Made by a program: the position numbers and the translations under genes
Shown: piece after piece, positions 4,969 through 6,356 of the stretch
How positions within the stretch are numbered: position 1 is the first letter of the stretch
Layout: the number at the start of each line of letters is the position of its first letter
Source of the DNA: an uncultured Sphingobacteriales bacterium
GTDB lineage: Bacteria > Bacteroidota > Bacteroidia > Chitinophagales > Chitinophagaceae
Assembly (NCBI GenBank): GCA_946887085.1
Contig: CAMPKG010000198.1
Span: forward strand, 1-6,356
DNA: 6,356 nt
Direction: 5' to 3'
The notes under the pieces: model-generated
Seen by the model: only the letters and a program-made list of their open reading frames with translations
The model's database searches: none
What the model was told of the DNA's origin: nothing

Positions 4969-5817
4969 CTACACATTATCCGCCGCTATCACTGTCCAGT
5001 CTTTATGCGCATAGCCTTTATCCAGCCAGCGGTCCATCTCCTGTGCTATGGCAGGTACCGTTACCAATTCCTTATTACCGTTAGCAGCTTCTTCCATCAT
5101 CAGGCGTGCGTCTTTGCGGGCCATCTGCAGTACCCAGGTTGGTTCATCCCATTTGGCGGCTATCACACGCTTGAGGCGGGCAGGCGCCCCTGCCCCCGGG
5201 TTCCATTCGCTGAACAGCGATACGATATCGCTGCTGTCGATATCAAGCGCTTTGGCCAGCGCCAGCATATCGCTGACACCTCCTGTGAGTGTGAGCAGGA
5301 AGAGGTTGCCTATAAGCTTGATGCCTGCGGCCTTGCCCACCGTATCGCCAAAGTTGATGACCTTGCCCGTCATTGGTTCTATCCATGGCAGCACTTTGCC
5401 GATGATGCTTTGATCTCCCGACACCAGCATATAACCCGAGCCATCCAGGGCATTTACCGGCCCCATGAACACGGGTGCATGTACGTAGTTGATACCACGC
5501 TCCGCCCATTGTTGTGTGCGCTCTATTGCGCCTTTGGCGGTAGTGGTGGTATGGTCTATGATGAAAGCGCCCGGTGCTATCCCCGGTGCTGCCTGCTCCA
5601 GTACTTCATCTACGGTAGCATCGTCCATAAGGGTAAGGTGTATGCGTTCTGCACCTTTCACAGCATCGGCAGGTGTCTCGTGCGCCACTGCCCCCTCTGC
5701 CTGCAGCACTTTGGCCTTAGCAGACGTGCGGTTCCACACATTGACTTTATGGCCTTTTGCCAGCAGCGCTTTGGTGAAGTTGGCGCCTAATAAACCTGTA
5801 CCCAGAAATGCGATCAT
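4969..5817 (-). CDS. NAD(P)-dependent beta-hydroxyacid dehydrogenase family oxidoreductase, 282 residues
   Basis: Full-length member of the 3-hydroxyisobutyrate dehydrogenase / 6-phosphogluconate dehydrogenase-like family (usual length about 290), cytoplasmic. The N-terminal Rossmann domain begins at once with FLGTGLLG (Gly6, Gly8, Gly11); NRT at 29-31 ends the second strand, where Arg30 would favour NADP(H). The substrate-side motif, normally D-x-S-T, reads IIDHTTTT (86-93), and the usual DAPVSGG reads HAPVFMGP (113-120). The family's catalytic Lys is present as Lys167 in GIKLIGN, with Asn171 four residues on, and Lys235-Asp236 lies in the C-terminal helical domain (ARKDARLMMEEA). The retained Lys argues for a hydroxyacid/aldehyde-acid reductase rather than an imine reductase, but the changed substrate loop means the substrate cannot be named. 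The ATG at 5817 follows a promoter by 22 bases. It is a single-gene unit convergent with the lipoprotein gene. Confidence 0.93.
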   Translation of the reverse strand: MIAFLGTGLLGANFTKALLAKGHKVNVWNRTSAKAKVLQAEGAVAHETPADAVKGAERIHLTLMDDATVDEVLEQAAPGIAPGAFIIDHTTTTAKGAIERTQQWAERGINYVHAPVFMGPVNALDGSGYMLVSGDQSIIGKVLPWIEPMTGKVINFGDTVGKAAGIKLIGNLFLLTLTGGVSDMLALAKALDIDSSDIVSLFSEWNPGAGAPARLKRVIAAKWDEPTWVLQMARKDARLMMEEAANGNKELVTVPAIAQEMDRWLDKGYAHKDWTVIAADNV

Positions 5818-5839
5818 TGTTGTTATGGTTTTGAATATC

Positions 5840-5869
5840 CAAATGTACTGAAGCAGTTAATGTAACAAG
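5840..5869 (-). promoter_or_regulatory. Bacteroidota-type promoter of the dehydrogenase gene
   Basis: On the minus strand CTTG (5869-5866) is followed after 18 bases by a perfect TACATTTG (5847-5840). The spacing is one base short of the usual 19-21. Transcription would start close to 5833, leaving a leader of about 16 bases before the ATG at 5817. Confidence 0.6.
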
Positions 5870-5906
5870 CAGACTTGTTCTCATTTATAATGATTTTCTC
5901 TCTTTG

Positions 5907-5936
5907 TTGACAAGGATTGACAAGGTTTGACAAGGT
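5907..5936. repeat. Three tandem 10-base repeats, TTGACAAGG(A/T)
   Basis: Three head-to-tail units TTGACAAGGA (5907-5916), TTGACAAGGT (5917-5926) and TTGACAAGGT (5927-5936), one base different in total. The 10-base period is close to one helical turn, so all copies face the same side of the DNA, as in arrays of binding sites. They lie 38-67 bases upstream of the dehydrogenase promoter and are followed by a T/A tract (5936-5950). Confidence 0.85.
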
Positions 5937-6015
5937 TTTTTTAAAAAAAATAATTTTCACCGCCATTCCTCCCCTGCGAATTCTTGTATAGAATGATTAA
6001 ACCCTGGCTAAGTTT

Positions 6016-6146
6016 TGTATCAATCCCCCTAAAAAGCTTGTCAATTTTCATCCGCTGAAAACGGCCACCAGGGCTGGTTTTGAAATTTTTGAATAGAAAT
6101 GTATCAATTTGTCATAGTTTTTTTTTGGAGGCGAGGTTTTTGACAA
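6016..6146. repeat. Scattered TTGACAA/TTGTCAA and TGTATCAAT copies
   Basis: The tandem-repeat core recurs inverted as CTTGTCAA (6037-6044), shortened as TTTGTCA (6108-6114), and direct as TTGACAA (6140-6146). A second word, TGTATCAAT, occurs at 6016-6024 and 6100-6108, each time ahead of a TTGTCA copy. The spacings are irregular, so this is weaker than the tandem block. Confidence 0.5.
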
Positions 6147-6327
6147 AAGTGTACAAAGGAACTACCGAATGCGGGCGTGGAGCCTGGAAAAGGATTTGAG
6201 CTGAGATGAGGAATAAAGTTTTTCATGGCCTTTTATTTATAACAAAGATACAATAATAAGACGACATATAAAAATACAAACCGCGATTGTGCTGAATTAG
6301 TTATCTTTATTTGAATAAAACCTTCCT

Positions 6328-6356
6328 ATGCCCGCTTATCGACTCATCTTTATTAT
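6328..6356 (+). CDS. Possible start of a gene leaving the window (partial)
   Basis: An ATG at 6328 opens nine codons reading MPAYRLIFI before the window ends. A TATCTTTA at 6302-6309 lies shortly upstream, but no TTTG at the right distance was found. Too little is visible to identify a product, and the frame may be chance. Confidence 0.2.

Larger units (their letters stand above)
5870..6327. other. AT-rich intergenic region without a convincing gene
   Basis: Apart from the repeats described separately, this stretch has many A/T tracts (for example T/A runs at 5936-5950 and nine T at 6118-6126) and no frame with a domain or signal peptide. A 40-codon minus-strand frame (6104-6226) with a TATCTTTG 17 bases upstream is the best coding candidate and is weak. 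The region probably holds regulatory DNA for the dehydrogenase gene and for a gene to the right. Confidence 0.5.

Noticed and set aside
5005..5790. Plus-strand frame of 261 codons opposite the dehydrogenase
   Set aside because: The minus strand encodes an unmistakable full-length enzyme; the plus-strand product is Cys/His/Arg-rich with no domain, a typical shadow of a GC-balanced gene.
6045..6061. Hairpin TTTTCA-TCCGC-TGAAAA as a terminator
   Set aside because: The 6-base stem is nearly all A/T, no T run follows directly on either strand, and no gene ends nearby.
6104..6226. Minus-strand 40-codon frame with TATCTTTG 17 bases upstream of its ATG
   Set aside because: The nearest TTTG is 26 bases from the -7 element, too far; the product is Ser/Pro/Phe-rich without a signal or helix, and it runs through the scattered repeats.
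5870..6356. CRISPR array or replication origin in the repeat-rich tail
   Set aside because: Repeats are only about 10 bases with no unique spacers, and I found no TTATCCACA-type DnaA boxes.

Overview
The window looks like chromosomal DNA from a Bacteroidota bacterium, plausibly Chitinophagaceae or a relative (inferred, no database search). The pointers are promoters of the Bacteroidota type (TTTG, about 19-21 bases, TAnnTTTG), little use of Shine-Dalgarno sites, a lipoprotein signal ending FGAC followed by lysines, a DUF3606 protein, and many exported beta-rich proteins. Genes have balanced base composition; the last ~480 bases are clearly AT-rich.

Layout. Positions 1-2636 hold three minus-strand genes for exported proteins: a 251-residue secreted protein (1881-2636), a 189-residue secreted protein (1164-1733), and an outer-membrane beta-barrel protein (start at 1061) that runs off the left edge. 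The barrel gene is missed by a closed-ORF search because its stop lies outside the window. Its translation is open for 353 codons and shows an internal tandem duplication of a barrel domain. Between the 251- and 189-residue genes, on the plus strand, a well-spaced promoter is followed within 75 bases by a hairpin and a run of eight T: a candidate small antisense RNA.

Positions 2637-3475 carry a small DUF3606 gene on the minus strand (2955-3152), with two successive minus-strand intrinsic terminators downstream, and a divergent plus-strand promoter (3242-3272). Positions 3476-3829 are a plus-strand hypothetical gene of 117 codons. It converges on a possible 36-codon minus-strand gene, and the two stop codons share one CTAG. 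Positions 4063-4966 form a compact unit: promoter, 262-residue lipoprotein with YD-like beta repeats, and intrinsic terminator. Positions 4969-5817 (minus, with its own promoter at 5840-5869) encode a complete NAD(P)-binding beta-hydroxyacid dehydrogenase family enzyme.

Positions 5870-6356 hold no convincing gene. They contain three perfectly spaced 10-base repeats (TTGACAAGG core), further scattered TTGACAA/TTGTCAA copies and two TGTATCAAT copies, which suggest a protein-binding regulatory region; a gene may start at 6328 and leave the window.

The genes do not form an obvious pathway: the left part is an envelope/secretion cluster, and the rest are mostly single-gene units. I see no CRISPR array, tRNA, rRNA, transposase or defence system.
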